Part shown: positions 52,256 through 61,612 of the stretch, piece after piece
How the letters are laid out: every line of letters begins with the position of its first letter
Position numbering within the stretch: the first letter of the stretch is position 1
Program-made: the position numbers and the translations under genes
Notes under the pieces: model-generated
The model's input: the letters and a program-made list of their open reading frames with translations, nothing else
Databases searched by the model: none
Told to the model about the DNA's origin: nothing
DNA from: Paenibacillus sp. FSL R10-2782
Lineage (GTDB): Bacteria > Bacillota > Bacilli > Paenibacillales > Paenibacillaceae
Assembly (NCBI RefSeq): GCF_038592985.1
Contig: NZ_CP151951.1
Span: 2,657,001-2,721,000 of the forward strand
Reading direction: 5' to 3'
Length of the DNA: 64,000 bases

Positions 52256-54157
52256 ATGTTTATGATTAAAAAGTTTTCGGTGTTTTTATTAGCTTTTACA
52301 TTATTGCTGAGTTGTTTACCAATGGTACCTGTACATGCTGCTAACAATGCAATTGTAAAGCTTCCAGGGAATTCAAATCCTCTTATGGACCATAAATTGG
52401 GGGCGGATCCCTATGCGTTGGTCTATGATGGACGGGTTTATATCTATATGTCAAGTGATGCATATGTATATAACAGTAATGGAACGGTGAAAGAGAATGA
52501 TTTTAGTGAACTAAATAAAATATTCGTCATATCTTCTGCTGACATGGTGAACTGGACAGACCACGGTGCAATTCCGGTCGCAGGATATAATAACTCAAAT
52601 AATGGAAAAGGTATTGCAAAATGGGCATCACTCTCATGGGCACCGGCCGTTGCACATAAAAAAATAAATGGTAAGGATAAATTTTTCCTTTATTTTGCAA
52701 ATGGTGCCTCAGGTATTGGTGTGCTAACTGCAGACACTCCGATAGGACCTTGGACAGACCCACTTGGAAAGGCTCTAGTTACACACAGTACAACTGGAAT
52801 GTCTGGAGTTACATGGCTTTTTGACCCGGCAGTATTGGTGGATGATGATGGTACAGGATATCTGTATGTTGGTGGAGGTATACCCAATACTTCGGACCCA
52901 GCTTCAATTGCAAATCCTAAAACAGCCAGAGTTTTAAAACTGGGCGCTGATATGACCAGTATTATTGGAAGTGCAGTAACCATTGATGCTCCTTACATGT
53001 TTGAAGACTCAGGAATTCATAAGTATAACGGCAAATATTATTACTCTTATTGTATCAATTTCTCCGGTACACACCCGTCAAATTACCCAGCAGGTGAAAT
53101 AGGCTACATGGTGAGCAGCAGCCCTATGGGACCCTTTACTTATACAGGACATTTCCTAAAAAATCCACAAGCATTTTTCGGAGTTGGTGGAAATAACCAT
53201 CATTCGGTGTTTAACTTTAATAACCAATGGTATGTAGTGTACCATTCCCAAACTGTCAGCAAGGCTCTATTGGGAGAAGGGAAAGGATATCGTTCTCCTA
53301 ATATTAACAAGCTTGTCCATAATACGAATGGAACGATACAAGAGGTTCAGGGAAATATGGCAGGCGTGCCTCAGATAGCCAATCTTAATCCATACAATAG
53401 GATTGAGGCTGAAACAATCGGGTGGAATGCAGGGATTACAACCGAGGCGAGTCAAGCATCAGGCGGACCGACAAATAATCTTAATGTAACAAACGTACAC
53501 AATGGAGATTGGATCGCTGTAGGAAATGCCGACTTTGGTAGCGGCGGAGCCAAGACGTTTAAAGCAAACGTAGCATCCAATGCAGGCGGTAAAATAGAAA
53601 TACGTCTGGACAGTGCAACGGGTCCTCTGGTTGGAACTCTTAATGTCAGTTCTACTGGAGGAACACAGACCTGGAAGGAAGTCGAAACCACTGTAAGCAA
53701 TGCAACAGGAGTCCACAAGGTTTTCTTAGTGTTTACCGGAACAGGGACTGGTAACTTATTTAATATTGATTACTGGCAGTTTACACCCAACACTACTGGA
53801 ACAAGGGTTGAAGCTGAGGATATGACCCTCGGCGGTACTTACGCTGGGAAGATCAGTTCTCCTTTCAATGGGGTCGCTTTATACGCCAATGATGATTATA
53901 GTGCATACACTCAGTATTTTGCCAACTCTACTCATAGTATTTCAGTAAGGGGTGCTTCGAATAACTCCAGTACCGCCAGAGTAGACTTGCAAATAGGAGG
54001 AAGCACAGCTGGTTCCTTTAATTTTACCGGAACTACTCCGACGGTCCAAACCTTGTCTAATATTACCCATGCAACTGGAAATCAAGAGGTCAGACTGATC
54101 GTAACCACCGATAACGGGACATGGGATGCCTATGTGGATTATTTAGAATTTAATTAA
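52256..54157 (+). CDS. xynD: Arabinoxylan arabinofuranohydrolase XynD (GH43-CBM6-CBM36)
   Basis: A 633-residue secreted enzyme that strongly resembles P. polymyxa XynD/Xyn43A in length and domain order. Signal peptide about 1-28 ('VPVHAANN'). GH43 domain about 30-370: base Asp in 'HKLGADPYALVY', pKa-modulating Asp in 'WLFDPAVLVDDDG', acid Glu in 'YMFEDSGIHKY'. CBM6 about 380-505 ('NRIEAETIGWNAGI' to 'NLFNIDYWQF') and CBM36 about 510-633 ('TRVEAEDMTLGGTYAGK' to 'DGTWDAYVDYLEFN'). Removes arabinose from arabinoxylan or cuts the xylan chain. GGAGGTA serves ATG 52256 or 52262. Two cre sites upstream. Confidence 0.93.
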   Translation: MFMIKKFSVFLLAFTLLLSCLPMVPVHAANNAIVKLPGNSNPLMDHKLGADPYALVYDGRVYIYMSSDAYVYNSNGTVKENDFSELNKIFVISSADMVNWTDHGAIPVAGYNNSNNGKGIAKWASLSWAPAVAHKKINGKDKFFLYFANGASGIGVLTADTPIGPWTDPLGKALVTHSTTGMSGVTWLFDPAVLVDDDGTGYLYVGGGIPNTSDPASIANPKTARVLKLGADMTSIIGSAVTIDAPYMFEDSGIHKYNGKYYYSYCINFSGTHPSNYPAGEIGYMVSSSPMGPFTYTGHFLKNPQAFFGVGGNNHHSVFNFNNQWYVVYHSQTVSKALLGEGKGYRSPNINKLVHNTNGTIQEVQGNMAGVPQIANLNPYNRIEAETIGWNAGITTEASQASGGPTNNLNVTNVHNGDWIAVGNADFGSGGAKTFKANVASNAGGKIEIRLDSATGPLVGTLNVSSTGGTQTWKEVETTVSNATGVHKVFLVFTGTGTGNLFNIDYWQFTPNTTGTRVEAEDMTLGGTYAGKISSPFNGVALYANDDYSAYTQYFANSTHSISVRGASNNSSTARVDLQIGGSTAGSFNFTGTTPTVQTLSNITHATGNQEVRLIVTTDNGTWDAYVDYLEFN

Positions 54158-54177
54158 CTAAAACTAAAAGCTTTTGA

Positions 54178-56169
54178 ACCTATCAAAGATTAGGGGCGAT
54201 TCTAATTACTTTTACAAATCCGTTTATAAATGCTGATTCTCCAGACAACGATGTTATCAGGGTAGGTAATACTTTTTATATGACTAGCACGACCATGCAC
54301 ATGAATCCTGGAGTTCCGATCATGAAATCTTATGATCTCGTCAATTGGGAAATCGTAAATTATGTTTACGATACGTATGCCAACAATGACGCACAAAATC
54401 TTAACAACGGGCAGAACGAATATGGAAGAGGCTCGTGGGCAAGCAGCCTTAGATATTATAACGGCATCTACTATGTGTCCTTTGGCTCCAATTCTACCGG
54501 CAAAACATACATTTATCAAACCAGCAATATAGAAACTGGTCCATGGACATCATCAGTGCTTGGCAGCTATTATCATGACGCATCGCTGCTGTTTGATAAT
54601 GGACGTGTATTCTTGGTTTATGGCAGTGATAATATCAGCATTATTGAGCTTACTGCAGATGCAAAGGCTATCAAGCCAGGGGGACTTAATCAGGTGATTA
54701 TTTCCGCTGCCAGTAATATTGCCGGTTCGAGCTTCATAGTCAAGGCTGAAGGCGCGCACATACAAAAGATCAAGGGAATGTACTATATATTTCTTATATG
54801 CTGGCCATCGGGAGGCAATCGCACACAACTAACCTATCGTGCAAGTAGCTTGACAGGACCCTATACAGGTCAGGTGTCATTGAATGATTCAGGCATTGCA
54901 CAGGGGGGGATTGTTGATACTCCTTCTGGCTCCTGGTATGCTATGCTGTTTAAAGACAGCGGAGCAATTGGACGTATGCCGTATCTTGTTCCGGTTACAT
55001 GGTCAAATAATTGGCCGGTATTTGGTGTTAACGGTAAGGCTCCTCTTACGATGGATGTTCCTGTTGAAGGTTATCCCGAAAAGAAGGTTTATGCGTCTGA
55101 TGAGTTTTCATCTTCTCAAGCATCCAGTCAACTTATTGCAAACGGTGGATTTGAAAATGCCACCATAAGCCCGTGGACGAATAATAACACTGCAATTGTT
55201 GCAGCAACCACTACAGACTATTACAGCGGCTCAAAAAGCTTGTTTGTCAGCGGCAGACAACAAACAGCTGCTGGTCCAAAACAAGTAATAACCGGAAAAG
55301 TAACAGCCGGCGGAATGTATCATTTTTCTGCAAAGGTTAAATACACTGAAGGTCCTGCCACTAAGCAATTTAATTTCGGTATTCAGAATGGTCCAAGTTA
55401 CACAGGTATATCGATTCTTGGGTCCACCACGCTAACCAAGGGCCAATGGGGCACGATTCAAGGAACATATACACTTCCGGCAGGTGCCGACCTCTCACAA
55501 ACTTTTATTTTCATTGAGACTCCCTACAGTTCAACCCCAGACCCAACAAATGATTTGATGAATTTCTATGTGGACGATGTTTCGTTTACAGGAACCGCGT
55601 CTTCAGAAGCGACTCTTAAAAAGGAGTGGCAATGGAACCACAATCCTGACAATACTCATTGGTCCCTTACACAGCGTCCTGGATTTATGAGAATGACTAC
55701 AGGGAAAGTGAGTAAAAGTATTCTGGATGCCAGAAATACGCTTACCCAAAGGACATTTGGACCGAAAAGTACAGGAATCATTGCAATGGAAACAAGCGGG
55801 ATGAAGGACGGAGACTATTCCGGTATTGCAGCTTTTCAGGCTAATTATGGATTTGTAGGCATAAAGATGAACGGGACCTCTAAATCCATTGTTATGGTGA
55901 ATGCCAGCTCTGGAGCAATGACTGAAGTGGCAAGTGTCCCTTTCACCCAGAACAGAGTATATCTTAAGCTTATCTGTGATTTTACAAACCAGACGGATAA
56001 AGCATATTTCTACTACAGTCTTGACGACAAAAATTGGACGGCTATAGGCAACACACTTCAGATGTCATATACAATCCCTCACTTTATGGGATACCGTTTT
56101 GCTTTGTTCAATTATGCTACTAAATCAACGGGTGGCTTTGTTGATTTTGATTATTTAAACTTGCAGTGA
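54178..56169 (+). pseudogene. Start-less GH43 glycosidase with inserted CBM22-like module
   Basis: An open frame of 664 codons with no signal peptide, no ribosome site and no start before the catalytic base region ('NADSPDNDVIRVGNTFYM'). The first ATG (54280) would remove that Asp. GH43 domain to about residue 300 ('HDASLLFD', 'KAEGAHIQKIKGMYY' with the acid Glu). After 'YASDEFSSS' a CBM22/CBM4-like module (about 320-475: 'NGGFENATISPWTNN' to 'FYVDDVSFTG') interrupts the DUF1349-type C-terminal domain, which resumes at 'LKKEWQWNHNPDNTHWSL'. It begins 20 bases after the xynD stop, so a 5' deletion fused it there. Probably a former beta-xylosidase/arabinosidase. Confidence 0.75.
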
Positions 56170-56386
56170 CAAACAAGAGGTTTTGAAGCTGTGGATTTAA
56201 CTCCCTGGATCTGTCAGATGTTAAATCAAGGAAAGCGAGGACCAATAGACATCTAAGTTCGTTTCTTGCGCTCCTTCAAGGTTCTTCGGTTCGAAAATCT
56301 AACCATGCTAGGCCACATGAATTGAAAAGCTCAGAGAAAATTACGGACTTCTCCATTGAGATAACAGGGGAAAATGAATGGACTAA

Positions 56387-56414
56387 ACCGACTCCATAAT
56401 TGGAGTCGGTTTTT
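56387..56414 (+). terminator. Terminator after GH43 remnant
   Basis: ACCGACTCCA-TAAT-TGGAGTCGGT with TTTTTACTTG, nearly identical to the one at 46850-46877. Confidence 0.88.
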
Positions 56415-56659
56415 ACTTGTTGACTGGATAACAACAATTGAAGCTATCTTCTGGCATACCCATTTTCAATACATCTAAGCCAAATGTTAAAAGCTACTAG
56501 CTAAAATCTGACTTGTATAAAAGTTAATACGAGAGGAGTGAAGCTTTGATTGACATGTCATTAATAAGCTTCAGGATTTTAAGTAAAGATCATTCTTGAG
56601 GAAATTAGTTGTTATAGCTATTATAGATAAAGCTAATAATTTTTAGAGGAAGAATTACT

Positions 56660-57125
56660 ATGGTGAAGTTGTCCCTACAAGAGAAGTTTGCATTTAAGTT
56701 TATCTTTAATGAAAAGAATGTGTATCACAGATGATACGGAAGGTTCTTGTCTTTCGGAATTGCCCAAACAGGCTATATTTGGAGGATATCTGGTAGCCCG
56801 AGCTGCAGCAATTAATGATAAACTTGTGGCTTGTGTTGTTAATAGGGGCTCATACGCTCCCTCAAAACACTGTCCTTCTTGCCACACTTTACCAATGCAT
56901 TTTCTGCTTTGACTTATAAAAGTTATTACAATGATAACGGACTGGTTTACAGAAGTATTAATTTTCGTAGGTTGCAATTTTCCGAATTGTCCACGAACTA
57001 GTATTTATCAAGCAAGTGAGCGGGATTTTAAAGTTGTAATGGTAGAAGATGCCGTTTCTAGAGTTTATCGCAAAGGATTAGATGAAATAATGAACATTGG
57101 TGTAACCGTGTATGCAAAAAATTAG
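56660..57125 (+). pseudogene. Fragmented isochorismatase-family hydrolase gene
   Basis: An ATG frame at 56660 stops after 22 codons. Further on, 56931-57125 encodes a clear isochorismatase C-terminus in one frame: 'VGCNFPNCPRTSIYQASER' with the nucleophile Cys position, 'VVMVEDAVSRVY' and 'NIGVTVYAKN'. The middle ('VARAAAINDKLVACVV') is in other frames with stops. The catalytic Asp region is absent or unrecognisable. Decayed hydrolase; no evident operon partner. Confidence 0.6.
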
Positions 57126-57158
57126 TTCATGCAACAAATTAGTTCATGCAAAAATTAG
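57111..57158 (+). repeat. Three imperfect tandem copies of a 15-17 base unit
   Basis: TATGCAAAAAATTAG, TTCATGCAACAAATTAG, TTCATGCAAAAATTAG. The first copy holds the stop codon of the isochorismatase remnant, so the gene end was locally triplicated. Confidence 0.7.
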
Positions 57159-57277
57159 AGGGCAGTCCCCGTAATAGCAACTTACGTAAAGAACAGTAGC
57201 CTGATATCAACGGCAAGTCCAACAATGCAATAGTTTGTTTGTATTTGTCAAATACGATAAAAGAAAAAGGAGATATT

Positions 57278-58753
57278 ATGACGGATAAAAAACAAATAGA
57301 AGATACAGGGTGGAACTTCGACAACAGTTATGCTCGTCTGCCGGAAATATTGTATACAAGGCTCAAGCCAACTCCTGTACGCTTACCGAAACTGGTCATA
57401 CTTAATGATCCGTTAGCAAACTCTCTTGGACTGAACGGGGCAACGCTGCGAAGCAATAATAGCGCTGCGGTTCTTGCAGGTAACGAGGTTCCCAAAGGTG
57501 CTGTGCCTCTTGCTCAAGCGTATGCAGGCCATCAATTCGGGCATTTAAACATGTTAGGAGATGGCCGGGCAGTGCTGCTTGGCGAACAGATCACTCCCCT
57601 GGGCGAACGGGTGGATATTCAGCTTAAGGGCTCAGGCAGAACGCCATACTCCCGCCGGGGCGATGGCCGGGCGGGACTTGGGCCGATGCTGCGAGAATAT
57701 ATCATCAGTGAGGCTATGCATGCGCTTGGCATTGCTACCACTCGCAGCTTGGCGGTGGTAACAACCGGTGAGTCATTAATCCGGGAAACCGAGCAGCCGG
57801 GTGCCGTTCTGACCCGTGTGGCGGCCAGTCATCTGCGCGTCGGAACCTTTCAATACATCGCAGCATTGGGCAATGCCCAGGATCTCCGAGCCCTGGCAGA
57901 TTACACATTGCAAAGACATTATCCAGAGGCTTACGGTGGAGAGAACCGCTATCTTTTCCTGCTACAAGAAGTGATCAAACGTCAGGCAGAGCTGATTGCC
58001 CAATGGCAGCTCGTCGGCTTTATTCACGGGGTGATGAACACCGACAATATGTCCCTTAGCGGAGAAACGATTGATTATGGTCCCTGCGCCTACCTAGATA
58101 TCTATGATCCTGAGACGGTATTCAGTTCCATTGACGTTCAGGGCCGTTATGCCTATGGAAATCAGCCCAGTATTGCCGCTTGGAATCTGGCGAGATTTGC
58201 TGAGACCCTCCTGCCGCTGCTGCATGACAACGAGTCGCAGGCTTTAAAACTGGCCGAGGATGCAATTTCAGATTTTACCGAGATATATCACCGTAATTGG
58301 CTCATGGGAATGAGGGCGAAGCTGGGTGTTTTTAATAAAGAGTTACAGGATCTATCTCTTATTGAAGGCCTTCTCAGTATCATGCAAAAACATCGTGCGG
58401 ACTACACCAATACCTTCCGTGCTTTAACTTTGGGCAAGCTTGAAGATGCAGAACTGTATGGCACTGAGGAATTTGTCCAGTGGCATGAACAGTGGCAGGC
58501 AAGACTGGGTAGACAGCAGGAAACGAAAGCCTCTTCGCAACAACTGATGCGCAGCAGTAATCCTGCGTTAATCCCACGCAACCATCGGGTAGAAGAAGCA
58601 CTGGAAGCTGCGGTGAAACAAGAAGACTACAGTGTGATGGAGCGGCTTCTTGAAGTTCTTGCGAATCCTTACGCGTATTCTCCCGAACAGGCTGATTACT
58701 CAACACTGCCAGAGGAATCCCCGCTTCCTTATCGAACCTTTTGCGGTACCTGA
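57278..58753 (+). CDS. selO: Protein adenylyltransferase SelO (YdiU family pseudokinase)
   Basis: A 491-residue protein-kinase-fold enzyme that transfers AMP from ATP to Ser, Thr or Tyr of proteins, in known members as part of redox-stress response. Typical features: '[20 protein letters not shown]' (nucleotide-binding region), '[20 protein letters not shown]', '[12 protein letters not shown]'-type stretch and the metal/catalytic '[20 protein letters not shown]'. AAAAAGGAGA precedes ATG 57278. The length fits bacterial SelO lacking the C-terminal selenocysteine. Monocistronic with its own terminator. Confidence 0.95.
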   Translation: MTDKKQIEDTGWNFDNSYARLPEILYTRLKPTPVRLPKLVILNDPLANSLGLNGATLRSNNSAAVLAGNEVPKGAVPLAQAYAGHQFGHLNMLGDGRAVLLGEQITPLGERVDIQLKGSGRTPYSRRGDGRAGLGPMLREYIISEAMHALGIATTRSLAVVTTGESLIRETEQPGAVLTRVAASHLRVGTFQYIAALGNAQDLRALADYTLQRHYPEAYGGENRYLFLLQEVIKRQAELIAQWQLVGFIHGVMNTDNMSLSGETIDYGPCAYLDIYDPETVFSSIDVQGRYAYGNQPSIAAWNLARFAETLLPLLHDNESQALKLAEDAISDFTEIYHRNWLMGMRAKLGVFNKELQDLSLIEGLLSIMQKHRADYTNTFRALTLGKLEDAELYGTEEFVQWHEQWQARLGRQQETKASSQQLMRSSNPALIPRNHRVEEALEAAVKQEDYSVMERLLEVLANPYAYSPEQADYSTLPEESPLPYRTFCGT

Positions 58754-58765
58754 TTTGGAAACTTT

Positions 58766-58793
58766 AAAAGGGCGTGTATTAAAGCCCTTTTTT
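58766..58793 (+). terminator. Terminator after selO
   Basis: AAAAGGGC and GCCCTTTT arms with a T-run, 13 bases after the stop. Confidence 0.8.
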
Positions 58794-58984
58794 CTTTTGG
58801 GTATTTTTAAAGGGCGTCGAGAACTGGAAGAATTTAAAACCGATAGGGCCAGCCCCCATCCATTTTTGACCATGATCCTTCCCATTCAACGGAGATAAAA
58901 ACATTCAGCCAACGGTTACACATGAATCAATCAATGAAATTGTTTAGACTTGTCCGGAAGGTTGGTAGTCTGTATGTCACCTTT

Positions 58985-59215
58985 TTAAATAATCAATCTC
59001 AGATGCCTTTGAAAGCGAAAGACTGGATCATTTGCAAGATGATATTCAAAAAGCAGTTGAAAATAAAAAACAAATATCCAATTTTATAGATCTGTGCGAT
59101 GTGTTCCACCGTGAACTACCTATGCTAAAATTGATATATCTCTTGGTCCGAAGAAGCTTTTGAAATCGCCAAGCGCGAAAACCAGACCGTCTTCTTATCT
59201 ATTGAATACAGCTAT
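58985..59215 (+). pseudogene. Gene debris including a YyaL (DUF255, thioredoxin-like) fragment
   Basis: 59144-59215 reads 'WSEEAFEIAKRENQTVFLSI' followed by EY, matching the start of the thioredoxin-like domain of YyaL/DUF255 proteins, where CHWCHVM normally follows. Here it diverges ('YSYLLTHTH') and loses the cysteines. The preceding 59002-59170 is coding-like in another frame ('SERLDHLQDDIQKAVENKKQ') and unrecognised. A hairpin with T-run follows at about 59222-59270. Confidence 0.5.
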
Positions 59216-59429
59216 TTATTGACCCACACGCACCTGTCATTGATGGGATGTACGTGTGAATATTTTTTTTGTAATATATTCCATATTTCTTGGCAATAGC
59301 TTTTTTTCTTAAAAATGGGTTAAATAATCGTCATAATTTTCCATCTCATAGTATAATAAGATTACAGTTCATTGCTATCGCACCGCAGGACCCAGTGGCC
59401 AAACGCAGTGGTTTATATATTTTGTATGA

Positions 59430-59645
59430 TTCGTTGATCGAAGCGACGATTTCGGAACTGCGGATATAAAGGTGGATGGGCAGCATATAATGGCCGCCGA
59501 TCCGCATGAAGTGAATTGGACACACTGCAATGCCGTTATTTTGTTCAACGAGCGGGAGTCCAGGGAGCATACGCTGGAAATCCGAATGGCAGCCAGCCAC
59601 GAGGATAAGCGGTTTACTATCCTGGGATTCGGCTACGTGCCATAA
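59430..59645 (+). pseudogene. C-terminal beta-sandwich fragment of a lost (SGNH-hydrolase-like?) protein
   Basis: A 71-codon frame with no start: 'FGTADIKVDGQHIMAADP', 'WTHCNAVILFNERESREHT', 'LEIRMAASHEDKRFTILGFG' and a stop. Strand-like periodicity and the 'HTLEIRMA' motif recall accessory beta-sandwich domains of secreted GDSL/SGNH or glycoside enzymes. The front of the gene is absent. Family assignment is tentative. Confidence 0.42.
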
Positions 59646-59795
59646 GGCAGCGGGAAGGAGAAGAACCGCATATGTAAGGAATGCATCATGCCCCGAATCC
59701 GGCATCAAGAAGTTTGTGTAAAAGGTAACGGTATCTCATTGGGTGAAAGCTTTTGGATACATAAGAATGGAGTATGTGGAGGTTGAAACAGGTTT

Positions 59796-61586
59796 ATGAT
59801 TATTACGCTAAGAAATCTTTGTAAGCGGATACGCGCCTTGGATAATTGGAGACTGAAGACTAAGCTATACGTTTTATTTGTTTTTTGTGTATTAATCCCT
59901 GTGATTGCAACGAATTTATTATTTTATCAGAGTATTAAAGGGAGTATAGAGCAGAAGGAATATACCAACTCTAATCAATCTCTGCAAAGGATAAAATTTA
60001 ATTTACGCAATAACATTGATAACAGCTTATATGTGTCAAACTTTCTTTATACGGATGAAATTTTGAACCGATTCATGGATTCTGTGTATCACAATGAAGA
60101 GGATTATTATCAGGCATACTATAATATGCTGAGTAATAACAACATATTTCGATATTATTACAGTTATCAAAATGTGAATCAAATCACCTTTTACGTGGAT
60201 AATGAAACGATTGTCAATGGGGGAAACTTTATAAAACTGGATGATACCATCCGTAAGACCGAATGGTACCAAGCGCTAACCAATACAAAAGATCATATTA
60301 TGATTTATTCTTATTTTGACAAGCAGCAGGCTCAGATGTCACAAAGTCAAGGCGGACGCAAGGTAAGCATTATTCGAAAATTTGATTATTTTGGGGACAA
60401 TCAAGTTGAAAAAATCCTTAAGGTCGATTTGGATTATAATTTTATCAATAAGTCCTTAAGAAATGAGAGCATGGATGGAAAGATGTATGTCGTAGCGAAT
60501 GATAAGGTCATTTTCTCTAATGATCAGAAAATAAATAACAATCAAAAATCTTTTTACAGCATTGCCAATTGTGACATTTTTCCGGTTCAAAGGACTGAAG
60601 TGATCTCGATGGTATCCGAAGATTGGAAAATTATTGTAAGTATGGAGAGATTGAATATTTTATCCGAGGTACTGAATTCCAAAGTGAATTTTGTGATAAT
60701 GATTGTTTTAAATTTATTGTTGCCGACGATGCTTATTTGGATGATCTCTCGCTCTCTCATTACTCGGGTAGAAATGATATCTAAGCATTTGGATAAAGTG
60801 AAGCAAGAGAAATTTGAAGTGATTGTCTGCCCTGAGGGGAAGGATGAAATCGGTAATTTGATCCGGAGCTACAATATGATGGTGACCAAGATCAAAGACT
60901 TGATCCTAATTGTATATAAAGATCAAGTGGAAAAACAAGCTCTGGAGCTCTCCAAGAAACAGGCTGAACTTAAAGCCCTCCAAAGTCAGGTTAATCCGCA
61001 TTTTATGTTCAATACACTGGAAACCATCCGAATGCGGAGTTTGATCAAAAATGAAATCGAAACCTCCGAAATCATTAAGAAGCTTTCCTTACTATTAAGA
61101 AAAACAATTAATTGGGGAGATGATCTGATCTCTATCCGTGAAGAAATTAAATTTGTTGAGAGTTATTTAAACATTCAACAATATCGCTTTGGAGACAAGC
61201 TGCAGTATGAGATTCAGGTACTGGATGAGCAATTATTGGATTTGCAAATTCCGAAGTTAACGATATTAACCTTTGTTGAGAATGCTTGTATTCATGGCAT
61301 TGAGAGTACCTCGCAAGACGGCAGCGTGACTGTCAAATTTGATGTTATGAATAAACATCTCTACATGACGATTCAAGACACAGGTGCGGGAATGGATGAA
61401 CGAAAGCTAGAATATATTAGAAATATAATGCGCAATCCAAGCATTGATCGAATGAGTGAGCTTGATAGCATAGGTATGTTAAATGCATATATTCGGCTGC
61501 GCATATATTTTGATGAACGAGTGAATATTCGAATTTCTAGTGAAATGGGCAAGGGAACAGTAATAGAAATCAGAGTGCCTCTTTAA
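59796..61586 (+). CDS. yesM: Sensor histidine kinase, YesM family
   Basis: A 596-residue membrane sensor kinase. TM1 about 24-44, an extracytoplasmic dCache-type region to about 290 and TM2 about 297-320, then a HAMP linker. The His_kinase domain has the phospho-His in 'QSQVNPHFMFNTLETIR' and the ATPase part shows 'LTFVENACIHGIE' (N box) and 'IQDTGAGMDE' (G1). YesM-type kinases sense sugars, often through an ABC binding protein. It pairs with the YesN-type regulator 26 bases downstream, and a sugar binding lipoprotein gene follows. Confidence 0.93.
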   Translation: MIITLRNLCKRIRALDNWRLKTKLYVLFVFCVLIPVIATNLLFYQSIKGSIEQKEYTNSNQSLQRIKFNLRNNIDNSLYVSNFLYTDEILNRFMDSVYHNEEDYYQAYYNMLSNNNIFRYYYSYQNVNQITFYVDNETIVNGGNFIKLDDTIRKTEWYQALTNTKDHIMIYSYFDKQQAQMSQSQGGRKVSIIRKFDYFGDNQVEKILKVDLDYNFINKSLRNESMDGKMYVVANDKVIFSNDQKINNNQKSFYSIANCDIFPVQRTEVISMVSEDWKIIVSMERLNILSEVLNSKVNFVIMIVLNLLLPTMLIWMISRSLITRVEMISKHLDKVKQEKFEVIVCPEGKDEIGNLIRSYNMMVTKIKDLILIVYKDQVEKQALELSKKQAELKALQSQVNPHFMFNTLETIRMRSLIKNEIETSEIIKKLSLLLRKTINWGDDLISIREEIKFVESYLNIQQYRFGDKLQYEIQVLDEQLLDLQIPKLTILTFVENACIHGIESTSQDGSVTVKFDVMNKHLYMTIQDTGAGMDERKLEYIRNIMRNPSIDRMSELDSIGMLNAYIRLRIYFDERVNIRISSEMGKGTVIEIRVPL

Positions 61587-61612
61587 CCACCACAGGAATA
61601 AGGAGCATAGAT

